Of a stretch of 64,000 bases of DNA, positions 52,027 through 60,904 are shown one piece after another. The translations under genes and the position numbers were made by a program. Location of the stretch: assembly GCF_022808175.1 (NCBI RefSeq), contig NZ_JALGBX010000008.1, positions 186,001 through 250,000 of the forward strand, in the 5' to 3' direction. The first letter of the stretch is position 1. Every line of letters begins with the position of its first letter. Source of the DNA: Streptomyces sp. AP-93 (lineage in GTDB: Bacteria > Actinomycetota > Actinomycetes > Streptomycetales > Streptomycetaceae). The notes beneath the pieces are model-generated. The model was not told where the DNA came from. It searched no databases and saw only the letters and a program-made list of their open reading frames with translations.

Positions 52027-53058
52027 ATGCCGACCTGCCCGAACGGGCACCAGTCCGCCTCCGACGACTGGTGCGAGGTCTGCGGCCACCGCATGGCCGC
52101 CCCTACGGGCACCCCCGGGGCGCCCTCCTACGGCTACGGCTACCCTCCCACCGGCGAGCCGACCGCACAGGCCGAGCTCTGCCCGCAGTGCCGGACCCCG
52201 CGCGAGGCCATGGCCCCGTTCTGCGAGGAGTGCCGGTACAACTTCCTGACCCGTACGGCGACCTCGTACACCCCTCTCTCCCCGGACCTGCCCCAGCCGC
52301 CCCCGCCGCCGGGCATGCCCGCGGCTCCGCAGGCGTACTCCCAGGACCACTTCGACTACCAGGGCTCGCGGCCCTCCCGGGTCAACCGCCCGGCCGAGCC
52401 GCTGCAGCGCGAGGACGACTGGATGCTGCCGCCCCCGGGGCGCCAGGACTACCAGCAGCCCCCGTACCAGCAGCAGCCGCCGCCCCCGCAGCAGCAGCAG
52501 GCGCAGCAGCAGCAGGCGCAGCAGGCCCCGCCGGGGTACCCGCAGCAGCAGCCTTCGCGGACCGGGCAGTACCAGCCGCCCCCGCACCACCAGCAGCAGG
52601 CGCCTCCGCCCCAGCAGTCGTACCAGCAGCAGCCCTACCAGCCCCAGGGCGGCGGCTCCTGGTCCGCGACCATCGGTCCGGACCGCACGTACTTCATGGC
52701 GATGATGCGGCGCAGCGGCCCCGAGGCGGCCGGGCTCGACCTGCCCGCCTACTCCCCCGAGCAGCACCTCCCGCTCTCCGGCGGCCAGATCACCATCGGC
52801 CGCCGCCGCGCCTCGACGGGCGAGTCCCCCGACATCGACCTGTCGGTGCCCCCGGAGGACCCGGGCGTCTCGCACCAGCACGCGGTGCTCGTCCAGCAGC
52901 CCGACGGCAGCTGGGCCGTGGTGGACCAGAACTCCACCAACGGCACCACGATCAACGACGGCGAGGACTCGATCCAGCCCTACGTTCCGGTGCCGCTCGC
53001 CGACGGCGACCGCGTCCACGTCGGTGCCTGGACCACGATCACCGTCCGGCACGGCTGA
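52027..53058 (+). CDS. FHA-domain protein with N-terminal Zn ribbons
   Basis: 343 residues. Two Zn-ribbon-like motifs open the protein (CPNGHQSASDDWCEVCGHRM; LCPQCRTPREAMAPFCEECR), then a Pro/Gln-rich linker with long Gln runs (residues ~140-215), then the phosphothreonine-binding FHA domain at ~250-343: ITIGRRRASTG, DPGVSHQHAVLVQQPDGSWA and DQNSTNGTTIND, with the conserved Arg, Ser-x-x-His and Asn-Gly. It ends the PknG cluster and is analogous in kind to GarA/OdhI, the FHA substrate of PknG in other actinobacteria, though longer and differently built. AAGGAGGAAG precedes the ATG. A strong terminator follows. Confidence 0.92.
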   Translation: MPTCPNGHQSASDDWCEVCGHRMAAPTGTPGAPSYGYGYPPTGEPTAQAELCPQCRTPREAMAPFCEECRYNFLTRTATSYTPLSPDLPQPPPPPGMPAAPQAYSQDHFDYQGSRPSRVNRPAEPLQREDDWMLPPPGRQDYQQPPYQQQPPPPQQQQAQQQQAQQAPPGYPQQQPSRTGQYQPPPHHQQQAPPPQQSYQQQPYQPQGGGSWSATIGPDRTYFMAMMRRSGPEAAGLDLPAYSPEQHLPLSGGQITIGRRRASTGESPDIDLSVPPEDPGVSHQHAVLVQQPDGSWAVVDQNSTNGTTINDGEDSIQPYVPVPLADGDRVHVGAWTTITVRHG

Positions 53059-53099
53059 CCCTGCACGGCTGACCCGCCACGGAGCGGGTCCGAACACGC

Positions 53100-53159
53100 C
53101 GAGGACCTCCGGCTCGGTGGGCTGCTCAGCAGCCCACCGCACCGGAGGTCCTCGTCTTT
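53100..53159 (+). terminator. Terminator closing the PknG cluster
   Basis: CGAGGACCTCCGG (53100-53112) pairs with CCGGAGGTCCTCG (53143-53155); inside is a second perfect stem, GTGGGCTGCT/AGCAGCCCAC. A TCTTTT tract follows. Confidence 0.92.
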
Positions 53160-53178
53160 TCGCGCCAGGTACGGCGGC

Positions 53179-54045
53179 CTAGCTCCCGACCAGCGGGTCC
53201 CGCGCACCCCGCCGTCGCCGTACGCCCACCGTCGCTGCGGCGGCCAGCAGCAGCACGAGCAGGCCGGCGAGCACGAGCGGCTCGACCGTCCCGGGCCACC
53301 CCCCGAGGAACAGGAACGGCAGCCCTGCCAGCAGGACGGCCGGCGCGGTGCGCAGTCGGGCGAACCCCTGCCGCCCGGTCAGCAGCAGCCCGGCGGCCAC
53401 CGGCACGACGAAGCGCAGCTGCGTGAGCGGGTACGACAGCGGAACCACCATCACCGTGCCCATCAGCACCACCGCCCACGTCATGGCGGCGACCACCCCG
53501 GTTCCCGTGCGGATGCGCGCAGCCGGTCGCACGTCGGGCGGGCACGCCACCGCCACCAGGGCGAGGACGAGCATCGGACCGGCGAAGAGCACCATGCCGC
53601 CGACACCCATCCGGGGCGCGCCGGCCGCGAGCTGCGCGACCACGCCCGCCAGCGCGATCCAGCTGCCCGCCGACCAGCGTCCGGCCAGTCCGAGGAACGC
53701 ACCGAGCACGGTGACGAGGTACGCCGCCACCAGCGCGGCGAAGGCCGGGCCGACCTCGCCCGGCTCTGCGGAGAACAGGGCGGAGCGCATCACTCCGGCC
53801 CAGCTCAGCGCGCTCGCCCCGACCGCGATCAGGGCGAACGGCGCCAGCGCGGCCAGCAGCCGTCCGGCGCGCCCGCCCGAGCCGAGCCCGAGCCGCATGC
53901 GCAGGGCGTGCCCGAGGACATCGGCGCCCTCGCGCACCCGGGCCGGCGTCCCGGCCTCCCGGGTGGCCTCCCGGAACGCTTCGGAGATCTCGTCGCCGAA
54001 CTCCCGCCGGTAGGCGGCGGGATACAGCCTCACCAGCGCGGTCAC
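53179..54045 (-). CDS. PadR-linked integral membrane protein
   Basis: 288 residues. A short cytoplasmic N-terminus (MTALVRLYPAAYRREFGDEI, then SEAFREATREAGTPARVREG) is typical of the membrane proteins paired with PadR regulators in actinobacteria. Eight or so hydrophobic helices follow (LLAALAPFALIAVGASALSW, AALVAAYLVTVLGAFLGLAG, VVAAMTWAVVLMGTVMVVPL). Its start overlaps the padR stop by ATGA, so the two are coupled. Function unknown; such pairs often respond to envelope or drug stress. Confidence 0.75.
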   Translation of the reverse strand: MTALVRLYPAAYRREFGDEISEAFREATREAGTPARVREGADVLGHALRMRLGLGSGGRAGRLLAALAPFALIAVGASALSWAGVMRSALFSAEPGEVGPAFAALVAAYLVTVLGAFLGLAGRWSAGSWIALAGVVAQLAAGAPRMGVGGMVLFAGPMLVLALVAVACPPDVRPAARIRTGTGVVAAMTWAVVLMGTVMVVPLSYPLTQLRFVVPVAAGLLLTGRQGFARLRTAPAVLLAGLPFLFLGGWPGTVEPLVLAGLLVLLLAAAATVGVRRRRGARDPLVGS

Positions 54046-54431
54046 GAGCCCACCACCGCGCCGCCGCCGGAGAAGGAGGCGCTGAAGGAGGCGCCGGGGG
54101 AGGCCGCGGCGCCGCCGAGCCCCAGCCGCCGGGTGGCCTCCTGCGCGGTGCGCGCGAGCCGGGCCGCCTCGGCGGCCAGGGTCTCCCGCCCGCGCGGGGC
54201 GAGCGCGTAACTGCGCCGCCTGCGCCCGTCGACCACCTCTTCCTCGTGGACGGCGATGAGTTCTTGTTCCAGGAGCCGCTCCAGGGCCCCGTACAGCGTG
54301 CCGGTGCGCATCTTGGTGCGGCCTTCCGAAATCTTCTCGACCTCCTGGGCGATCGCGTAACCGTGCCGTGGGGCATCGGCGATCGCCGTGAGGATCAGCA
54401 GGGTCGGCTCGCGGAGAGCTTGATCATTCAC
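54042..54431 (-). CDS. PadR-family transcriptional regulator
   Basis: 129 residues. The winged helix is clear: REPTLLILTAIADAPRHGYA, IAQEVEKISEGRTKMRTGTL, YGALERLLEQELIAVHEEEV, RRRRSYALAPRGRETL. The dimer helix follows, then a Gly/Ser-rich tail. GTG at 54431 (VNDQALREP) is chosen as the normal family start; the longer frame to 54452 has no ribosome site. A 12-bp palindrome lies 22 bp upstream. Likely autoregulated repressor of itself and the membrane protein. Confidence 0.9.
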   Translation of the reverse strand: MNDQALREPTLLILTAIADAPRHGYAIAQEVEKISEGRTKMRTGTLYGALERLLEQELIAVHEEEVVDGRRRRSYALAPRGRETLAAEAARLARTAQEATRRLGLGGAAASPGASFSASFSGGGAVVGS

Positions 54432-54453
54432 ACCCCGACCATAGCTCGGCAAC

Positions 54454-54465
54454 CGGCATATGCCG
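54454..54465. promoter_or_regulatory. Palindrome upstream of padR
   Basis: CGGCATATGCCG, perfect, within the 43-bp gap between the methyltransferase stop and the padR start. The central ATAT with flanking inverted arms suits a PadR operator. Confidence 0.5.
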
Positions 54466-54474
54466 ATGGCCGAC

Positions 54475-55464
54475 CTATGACTCCCCCTCCGTCTCCCCCA
54501 GGGGCCACACGTAGGGCCCCTGCGGATCGTCCAGCCAGGACCACTGCCCCGCCTCGCCGACCGTCACCCCGAAGCGCTCGCGCCCAGGCCGGTCCTCGCG
54601 CCGCCACAAGTCCAGTGCCTCCCTCGGGTGGAGCGCGCCCGAGGTGAGCAGCAGCATGAACTGGAAGCGCTCGTTCTCCACCAGCTCGTACGGGAGCCCC
54701 TGCGGCATCCCGTACGTGCCCGGCGGCGCGGCCGTGGCCCCGCGCAGCGGCACGAAGTAGGCCGAGGTGTGCAGGAAGCGGCCCTCGGCGAAGCCGGCGT
54801 CCCGCACCGTGAGCGCGATCAGCCCGGTCGACAGCGGGGCCAGGATCCGGGCCCCGGGCCTGCACTGGCCCAGCCAGGCGGGCGGGATCAGCGGAATCGT
54901 GCAGGTCACCAGGATCCGGTCGAAGGGGGCGCGGGCGGGGCAGCCCCGCGCCCCGTCGCCGGTGACCACCACCGGGTGGTAGCCGAGCTCGGCCAGGTGC
55001 GCGCGCGCCGACTCGGTGATCTCCTCGTCCAGGTCCACGGTGGTGACCAGCCCGTCGCCGAGCCGGTGGCACAGCAGGGCGGCGTTGTAGCCGGTGCCCG
55101 CGCCGATCTCCAGCACGTTGTCCCCGTCGCGCACCTCCAGGGCCTCCAGCATCTTCGCCATCAGCGAGGGCTGGCTGCTGGAGGAGACCAGCTCGCCGTC
55201 GCGCAGCCGGGTGGCGAGCGGGGTGTCGGTGTAGACCCCGCGCAGCCAGCGGGCCCGCTGTTCGGGGTCGGGGTCCTCGCCCCAGACCCGCTCGTGTCCG
55301 GCGCCGCGGCCCGTGTAGAAGTACGGGACGAACACATGCCGGGGCACGGCGGCAAAGGCCGCCCGCCAGCGCGGATCCTCCAGCGCCCCGGCGGCGGTCA
55401 GCTCCCGTATCTGGGCGGCGTGCGCGGTCTCCCGCACGTCGCGTACCTCGGGGTGTGCGCCCAT
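54475..55464 (-). CDS. PCMT-like (protein-L-isoaspartate O-methyltransferase-type) methyltransferase
   Basis: 329 residues. The N-terminal region has the PCMT pattern (PRWRAAFAAVPRHVFVPYF; TRLRDGELVSSSSQPSLMAK) and the SAM-binding site is DNVLEIGAGTGYNAALLCHR with the acidic TTVDLDEEI; RILVTCTIPLIPPAWLGQ follows. An extra C-terminal ~100 residues distinguish it from the ~210-residue repair enzyme, as in other actinobacterial relatives whose substrates are not known. ATG at 55464 (MGAHPEVRD) fits; the longer frame has no site. Could repair isoaspartate or modify a peptide; no peptide cluster is nearby. Confidence 0.82.
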   Translation of the reverse strand: MGAHPEVRDVRETAHAAQIRELTAAGALEDPRWRAAFAAVPRHVFVPYFYTGRGAGHERVWGEDPDPEQRARWLRGVYTDTPLATRLRDGELVSSSSQPSLMAKMLEALEVRDGDNVLEIGAGTGYNAALLCHRLGDGLVTTVDLDEEITESARAHLAELGYHPVVVTGDGARGCPARAPFDRILVTCTIPLIPPAWLGQCRPGARILAPLSTGLIALTVRDAGFAEGRFLHTSAYFVPLRGATAAPPGTYGMPQGLPYELVENERFQFMLLLTSGALHPREALDLWRREDRPGRERFGVTVGEAGQWSWLDDPQGPYVWPLGETEGES

Positions 55465-55581
55465 GTCTCCACTGTCCTGCGGACACCGCCCGGGTGCGAC
55501 CGCGCTCCGAGTGCGCTGCGGCCGTGAAGGGCCGGTCCTAGGACCGGCGTCCTCCGTCCGGGCGTCTGAGACGATGGTCGG

Positions 55582-55986
55582 GTGAATGAGATTCCGCGGG
55601 GCACGGTCCAGGAGCAGACCTTCTACGAACTGGTGGGCGGCGAGGACACCTTCCGCCGTCTGGTCCACCGCTTCTACCAGGGGGTCGCCGAGGACCCGCT
55701 GCTGCGCCCGATGTACCCGGAGGGGGACCTCGGTCCCGCCGAGGAGCGGTTCGCGCTGTTCCTGATGCAGTACTGGGGCGGCCCGAACACCTACAGCGAG
55801 AACCGCGGCCACCCGCGCCTGCGCATGCGGCACGCGCCCTTCCAGGTGGACGCCGCCGCGCACGACGCGTGGCTGGCCCACATGCGGGTGGCGGTGGACG
55901 AGCTCGCCCTCGCGCCGGAGCACGAGGCACAGCTGTGGCGGTACCTGACGTACGCCGCCGCGTCGATGATCAACACCGCGGGCTAG
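55582..55986 (+). CDS. Group II truncated haemoglobin
   Basis: 134 residues, GlbO-type. Haem-pocket residues are visible: the B/CD region FYELVGGEDTFRRLVHRFYQ and DPLLRPMYPEGDLGPAEER, LFLMQYWGGPNTYSENRGHP, the proximal His in LRMRHAPFQ, and the group-II Trp in HDAWLAHMR. Probably binds O2 or NO in oxidative/nitrosative defence. GTG at 55582 is the start, giving MNEIPRGTVQEQ. Divergent from the methyltransferase; immediately downstream lies the IS-like element. Confidence 0.93.
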   Translation: MNEIPRGTVQEQTFYELVGGEDTFRRLVHRFYQGVAEDPLLRPMYPEGDLGPAEERFALFLMQYWGGPNTYSENRGHPRLRMRHAPFQVDAAAHDAWLAHMRVAVDELALAPEHEAQLWRYLTYAAASMINTAG

Positions 55987-56224
55987 CCCGTACGAGGGCC
56001 CTCGCGGGGTCCCGTACGGCGCGGGCGGCTAGGGCCTGTTTTAGAAGTTGCTGGTGTGCTGGCTGGTGTCCTGTGCGGCTGGAGGCTGCACCTTTCGGCG
56101 ATCGTGACCAGCGAGGTGCAAGGTTCACCTGGTCGACCGACGCGGAGATCGTGCAGACCCACCTTGCATTTTCGGCGGCCGCGTCCCGTCGCGCACCGTA
56201 TCCCGCTCTATGAATCCGCAGCCG

Positions 56225-56770
56225 TCATCGCAGGGGCGCGTCCGCGGGGAGGCCGAAGTGCCGGCGGGCGGCGACGGCGGGATCCGCCCACTTGGTGCCT
56301 ATCAGGCGGTACACCTCTTCCCTGGCCTGCTTCGACCAGCGCTTCTTCCAGGCCTCCGGTTCGGGGCCATCCGGGTACTCTTCGCTCGCGCGGACCCGGG
56401 GGCCGTCCAGCTCGATGAGCCACTGACCCACCTGACCGAACGCCTCCACCAGTTCCATACCCACGCGCTCAAACGTCGTGCAGTGGGCGAGCACCCCGAC
56501 GCTCGACACGCCCTTCGCCGGCATCGGGGTGACCTCGATGATCCGCACGTCGCAGAAATAGCGGAGCTCCCACCCCGGATGCTCGCCGTAGTGCTTCGGA
56601 AGGGAAGCTCGACTGTTCAGAGTCGCGGCCAGAGACTCCTGGATCACTGGCTGCATCGTGCGCACGAACTCCGGGTCCAAGGGCTGGAGCGGCGGTGTCG
56701 GCTCCTCGCATCCAGTCGACGCCAGCGCCAGCGCCAGCACCGCCCCCCACAGTCCCGATCTTCGTCTCAT
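56225..56770 (-). CDS. Lipoprotein of unknown function (cargo of the IS-like element)
   Basis: 181 residues from ATG 56770 (MRRRSGLWGAVLALALASTG, then Cys21), a lipoprotein signal. The mature part is soluble and mixed: FVRTMQPVIQESLAATLNSR, ELRYFCDVRIIEVTPMP, GVLAHCTTFERVGMELVEAF and EAWKKRWSKQAREEVYRLIG. No family recognised. Short inverted 9-mers, ACCTTGCAT (56161-56169) and ATGCAAGGT (56870-56878), flank it. Same orientation as the transposase. It has no transposition feature and is probably a passenger. Its base composition is somewhat less extreme than the core genes, consistent with transfer. Confidence 0.7.
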   Translation of the reverse strand: MRRRSGLWGAVLALALASTGCEEPTPPLQPLDPEFVRTMQPVIQESLAATLNSRASLPKHYGEHPGWELRYFCDVRIIEVTPMPAKGVSSVGVLAHCTTFERVGMELVEAFGQVGQWLIELDGPRVRASEEYPDGPEPEAWKKRWSKQAREEVYRLIGTKWADPAVAARRHFGLPADAPLR

Positions 56771-56913
56771 TCCCCTCCAGACGCGCCATGCCGCTGTCCG
56801 GTTGCACCTGTCCGCTCCCAGTGAAGGCCGCTGGCTTGTGCAGCCCCAGGCCAAAGGCCAACCCGACCTATGCAAGGTCAGTCGGCACAGGACAGGTGGG
56901 TCGTCCGGGGAGG

Positions 56914-57210
56914 TCACAGCCATTCGTTGATCGCGGCGATGAGGACCGTGGCTTCGAAGCGGACAGAGAGCTTGTCGAACCGGGTGGCCACCGCCCGGTT
57001 CCGCTTCAGCCGGTTGATGCCGCACTCGACCGCATGCCGGGCCTTGTAGTCCTCACGGTCGAAGGCCGGAGGCCTCCCGCCCGACATCCCCCGGCGCTTA
57101 CGGTGACCGGCCTGATCGGCAGGTTCCGGAATGGTGCAACGGATCCCGCGCCGCCGGAGATAGGCACGGTTCGCACGCGATGAGTAGGCCTTGTCGGCCC
57201 GCACCCGCAA
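56914..57210 (-). CDS. IS5-family transposase, second frame
   Basis: C-terminal catalytic part: [20 protein letters not shown] carries the second Asp (RADKAYSS), [17 protein letters not shown] follows, and the DDE Glu lies in [20 protein letters not shown]. Ends [14 protein letters not shown]. It has no start signal of its own and should be made as a fusion with the first frame through a -1 shift. Confidence 0.85.
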   Translation of the reverse strand: MRVRADKAYSSRANRAYLRRRGIRCTIPEPADQAGHRKRRGMSGGRPPAFDREDYKARHAVECGINRLKRNRAVATRFDKLSVRFEATVLIAAINEWL

Positions 57211-57782
57211 CGGGCGGACCGGGGCCGGCCCAGGCCGAGACGAGGGACCCGGATAGCTTCCAGCACCGCCGTGAACTGCGGGCTATCTCCCCGCTGACCG
57301 GCTGTCACCAGCAGCGATAACGGCCGCTGGCCTTGCTCACAGGCTAGGTGAATCTTCGTGGTCCAGCCCCCGCGGGACCGACCCAAACCGTGATCACCGG
57401 GTTCGGACCGGTGGCCGCCCGGCGGCTCCTTCTGGGCTTGACCGTCCCGACGGGCGCCGGCCGCGTGTTGATGGGCCCGGCAGATCGTGGAGTCGACGTT
57501 CACGTCCCAGGTGATCAGCCCGACGGCATCCGCCCGGGCCTGCAACCCGGTCAGCACCGACGACCAGACGCCACTGCGCTGCCAGCGCCGGAACAGCCCA
57601 TAGACCGTCTGCCACGGACCGTATTCCGTGGGCAGATCACGCCACGGAGCGCCGGTCCGCACCCGCCAGCGGATTCCGTCGATCAACCGCCGCCGGCACA
57701 CCGACGGCCTGCCCAACCCCGCGACCGGCAACAACGGCCCCAGCACCGCCCACTGGTCATCTGAAAGATCCCCTCGCCCCAC
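57006..57782 (-). CDS. IS5-family transposase, first frame
   Basis: N-terminal part of a DDE transposase: [60 protein letters not shown] with the first Asp, and [20 protein letters not shown]. The family sequence runs to [10 protein letters not shown] at about 57218; beyond that the frame becomes meaningless, while the correct continuation is in the -1 frame (56914-57210). GTG at 57782 lies near the inverted end. A programmed -1 frameshift near CCCCGGT (57218-57224), known for several IS5 subgroups, or a disabling mutation explains it. Confidence 0.88.
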   Translation of the reverse strand: MGRGDLSDDQWAVLGPLLPVAGLGRPSVCRRRLIDGIRWRVRTGAPWRDLPTEYGPWQTVYGLFRRWQRSGVWSSVLTGLQARADAVGLITWDVNVDSTICRAHQHAAGARRDGQAQKEPPGGHRSEPGDHGLGRSRGGWTTKIHLACEQGQRPLSLLVTAGQRGDSPQFTAVLEAIRVPRLGLGRPRSARCGCGPTRPTHRVRTVPISGGAGSVAPFRNLPIRPVTVSAGGCRAGGLRPSTVRTTRPGMRSSAASTG

Positions 57783-57836
57783 ACCCAGATCATCGCGGCG
57801 CGAGGCGAGACACGGACCCCAGTTCTAAAACATGCC

Positions 57837-58550
57837 CTAGACCGGCCGGACGAGCAGGGTGCCGAGGCCGCCGGGGCGGCGCGTGGCCACGGACCCGTAC
57901 GGGGTGCGCAGCCGCAGCCAGCCCCCGGAGGCGAACAGGGCCACCGGTGCGAAGGCGCCGGCCGGGGTGGGCGCGGGGGGCACGGTGGACCGTACCGGCC
58001 GCAGGAAGCCCAGGGACTGCGCGGCGTGCACGGCGCGCAGCGGAAGTTCGGTGTCCCCCAGCGTGCGGGACCAGATCTCGCGGCCGATGCGGTCGCGCTC
58101 GGAGCGGGTCCGGTGCTGCGGGGGCAGGGCCTCGTCGCGGGCCCGGAACTCGGCGACGGCGGCCGCCAGGGCCTTGGCCATCGCCTCGGGACCGGGCAGC
58201 CCCGGGACCGGGGTCCAGCCGCCACGGGGCGGGAGCACGCCCGCCCAGGGCGGTCCGGTGACGGCCGCGGGGACGACGGCGCCGGCCCGCTCGCCCTCGT
58301 CCACGGACTCCAGCAGCTCCCCGGCCGAGACGGTCAGGTCGAGCGGAGCGGAGAGGTGTGCGGCGAGCCGCACCGTACGGACGGCCAGCACGTCGAAGGA
58401 CGGCGGCCGCCCGAAAACGGCGAGCGCGCCGCCGCCGGCCTGCGCCTGCAGGCGGACGGCGGCGGCGCGGTCGTAGTGCACCAGCCGGCCCAGGAAGGCG
58501 GCGAGGTCCGCCGCCTCCCCGGAGTCGGCGAAGTGCAGCTGCTCGTTCAT
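57837..58550 (-). CDS. Conserved hypothetical protein
   Basis: 237 residues, not assigned to a family. No signal or membrane helix; cytoplasmic. Visible blocks are FLGRLVHYDRAAAVRLQAQ at the start, FDVLAVRTVRLAAHLSAPL, a Trp/Pro-rich middle (PPWAGVLPPRGGWTPVPGLP), and RTRSERDRIGREIWSRTLGD. Ends PYGSVATRRPGGLGTLLVRP. Its start overlaps the thioesterase stop by ATGA, so they form one operon with ettA upstream. The stop TAG lies inside the CTAG target duplication of the IS-like element, so the insertion left the reading frame complete. Confidence 0.72.
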   Translation of the reverse strand: MNEQLHFADSGEAADLAAFLGRLVHYDRAAAVRLQAQAGGGALAVFGRPPSFDVLAVRTVRLAAHLSAPLDLTVSAGELLESVDEGERAGAVVPAAVTGPPWAGVLPPRGGWTPVPGLPGPEAMAKALAAAVAEFRARDEALPPQHRTRSERDRIGREIWSRTLGDTELPLRAVHAAQSLGFLRPVRSTVPPAPTPAGAFAPVALFASGGWLRLRTPYGSVATRRPGGLGTLLVRPV

Positions 58551-59026
58551 GCCGCGATGCCCCCGGCAGGAGCACCGGCGCCGGTCTTGGGCTGTGCCTT
58601 CGGCTCGTCGAGGTACTCCTCGAGGAAGAGCTTCTCCTCGGCCGTGATGCGGCGGGGCCGCCCCTCGGCGAGGTTGTAGGGCACGACCACGGTCTCGGCG
58701 CGCACGTAGACCGTCTCGGGCGCGTCCTCGGTCGCCTCGTCCTTGACCTCGTAGCGGATGGTCAGGGACGCGGCGCCTATCCGGGTCACCCAGGACTCGA
58801 TGAGGACCGGCTCGTGACGGTGCACGAGGGGCAGCTTGTAGTCGATCTCGTGACGGGCCACGACGGAACCGCCCGTGAAGGACTCACTGCCCTCCCCCGG
58901 CGCGAGGCGGAACATGAAGTCGATCCGCGCCTCCTCCAGATAGCGGAGGAAGACGACGTTGTTGACGTGCCCGAAGGCATCCATGTCCGCCCAGCGGAGG
59001 GGGCATCGGTAGTGGTGTCTGGCCAT
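58547..59026 (-). CDS. Acyl-CoA thioesterase (hotdog fold, 4HBT type)
   Basis: 159 residues. MARHHYRCPLRWADMDAFGH has the catalytic-type Asp of the 4HBT family, followed by VNNVVFLRYLEEARIDFMFR, EIDYKLPLVHRHEPVLIESW and the beta sheet to YNLAEGRPRRITAEEKLFLE. Hydrolyses acyl-CoA esters; chain preference unknown. 18 bp downstream of ettA and overlapping the next gene by four bases, so one operon. Confidence 0.88.
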   Translation of the reverse strand: MARHHYRCPLRWADMDAFGHVNNVVFLRYLEEARIDFMFRLAPGEGSESFTGGSVVARHEIDYKLPLVHRHEPVLIESWVTRIGAASLTIRYEVKDEATEDAPETVYVRAETVVVPYNLAEGRPRRITAEEKLFLEEYLDEPKAQPKTGAGAPAGGIAA

Positions 59027-59044
59027 GGCCCGTTTCCTCGGCCC

Positions 59045-60709
<1,665 letters not shown>

Positions 60710-60904
60710 GAGAAACCGTCCGGCAGATCGATGGGTGGGCAGATACACCCCATCTTGCCTGACGTCCATCCCCGGGGGGAAACCCGTTCGGCCCCGAGGC
60801 AGCCGGACTGGCGTCCCCGAAAGCCCCCCGAGGCCTTGTGGCGCACGGCAGGATGCCATCGACGAGGGCGCGGCCGGGGGGCTGCGGCCGAGGTGGGGGG
60901 ACGT

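Larger units (their letters stand above)
56033..57836 (-). mobile_element. IS5-like element carrying a lipoprotein gene
   Basis: Bounded by inverted ends: GGCCTGTTTTAGAA (56033-56046) and TTCTAAAACATGCC (57823-57836), differing at one base, and flanked by a 4-bp target duplication, CTAG at 56029-56032 and 57837-57840. CTAG is a usual target of IS5-group elements. The transposase frame begins 54 bp from the right end and stops at 56914; normally the other end follows within ~60 bp, but here 830 further bases, with a lipoprotein gene, precede it. So the unit looks like an IS that captured cargo, still cleanly inserted. Confidence 0.85.

Noticed and set aside
54475..55464. PCMT-like methyltransferase as part of a lanthipeptide cluster
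   Set aside because: No precursor peptide, dehydratase or cyclase genes nearby; neighbours are a PadR pair and a globin.
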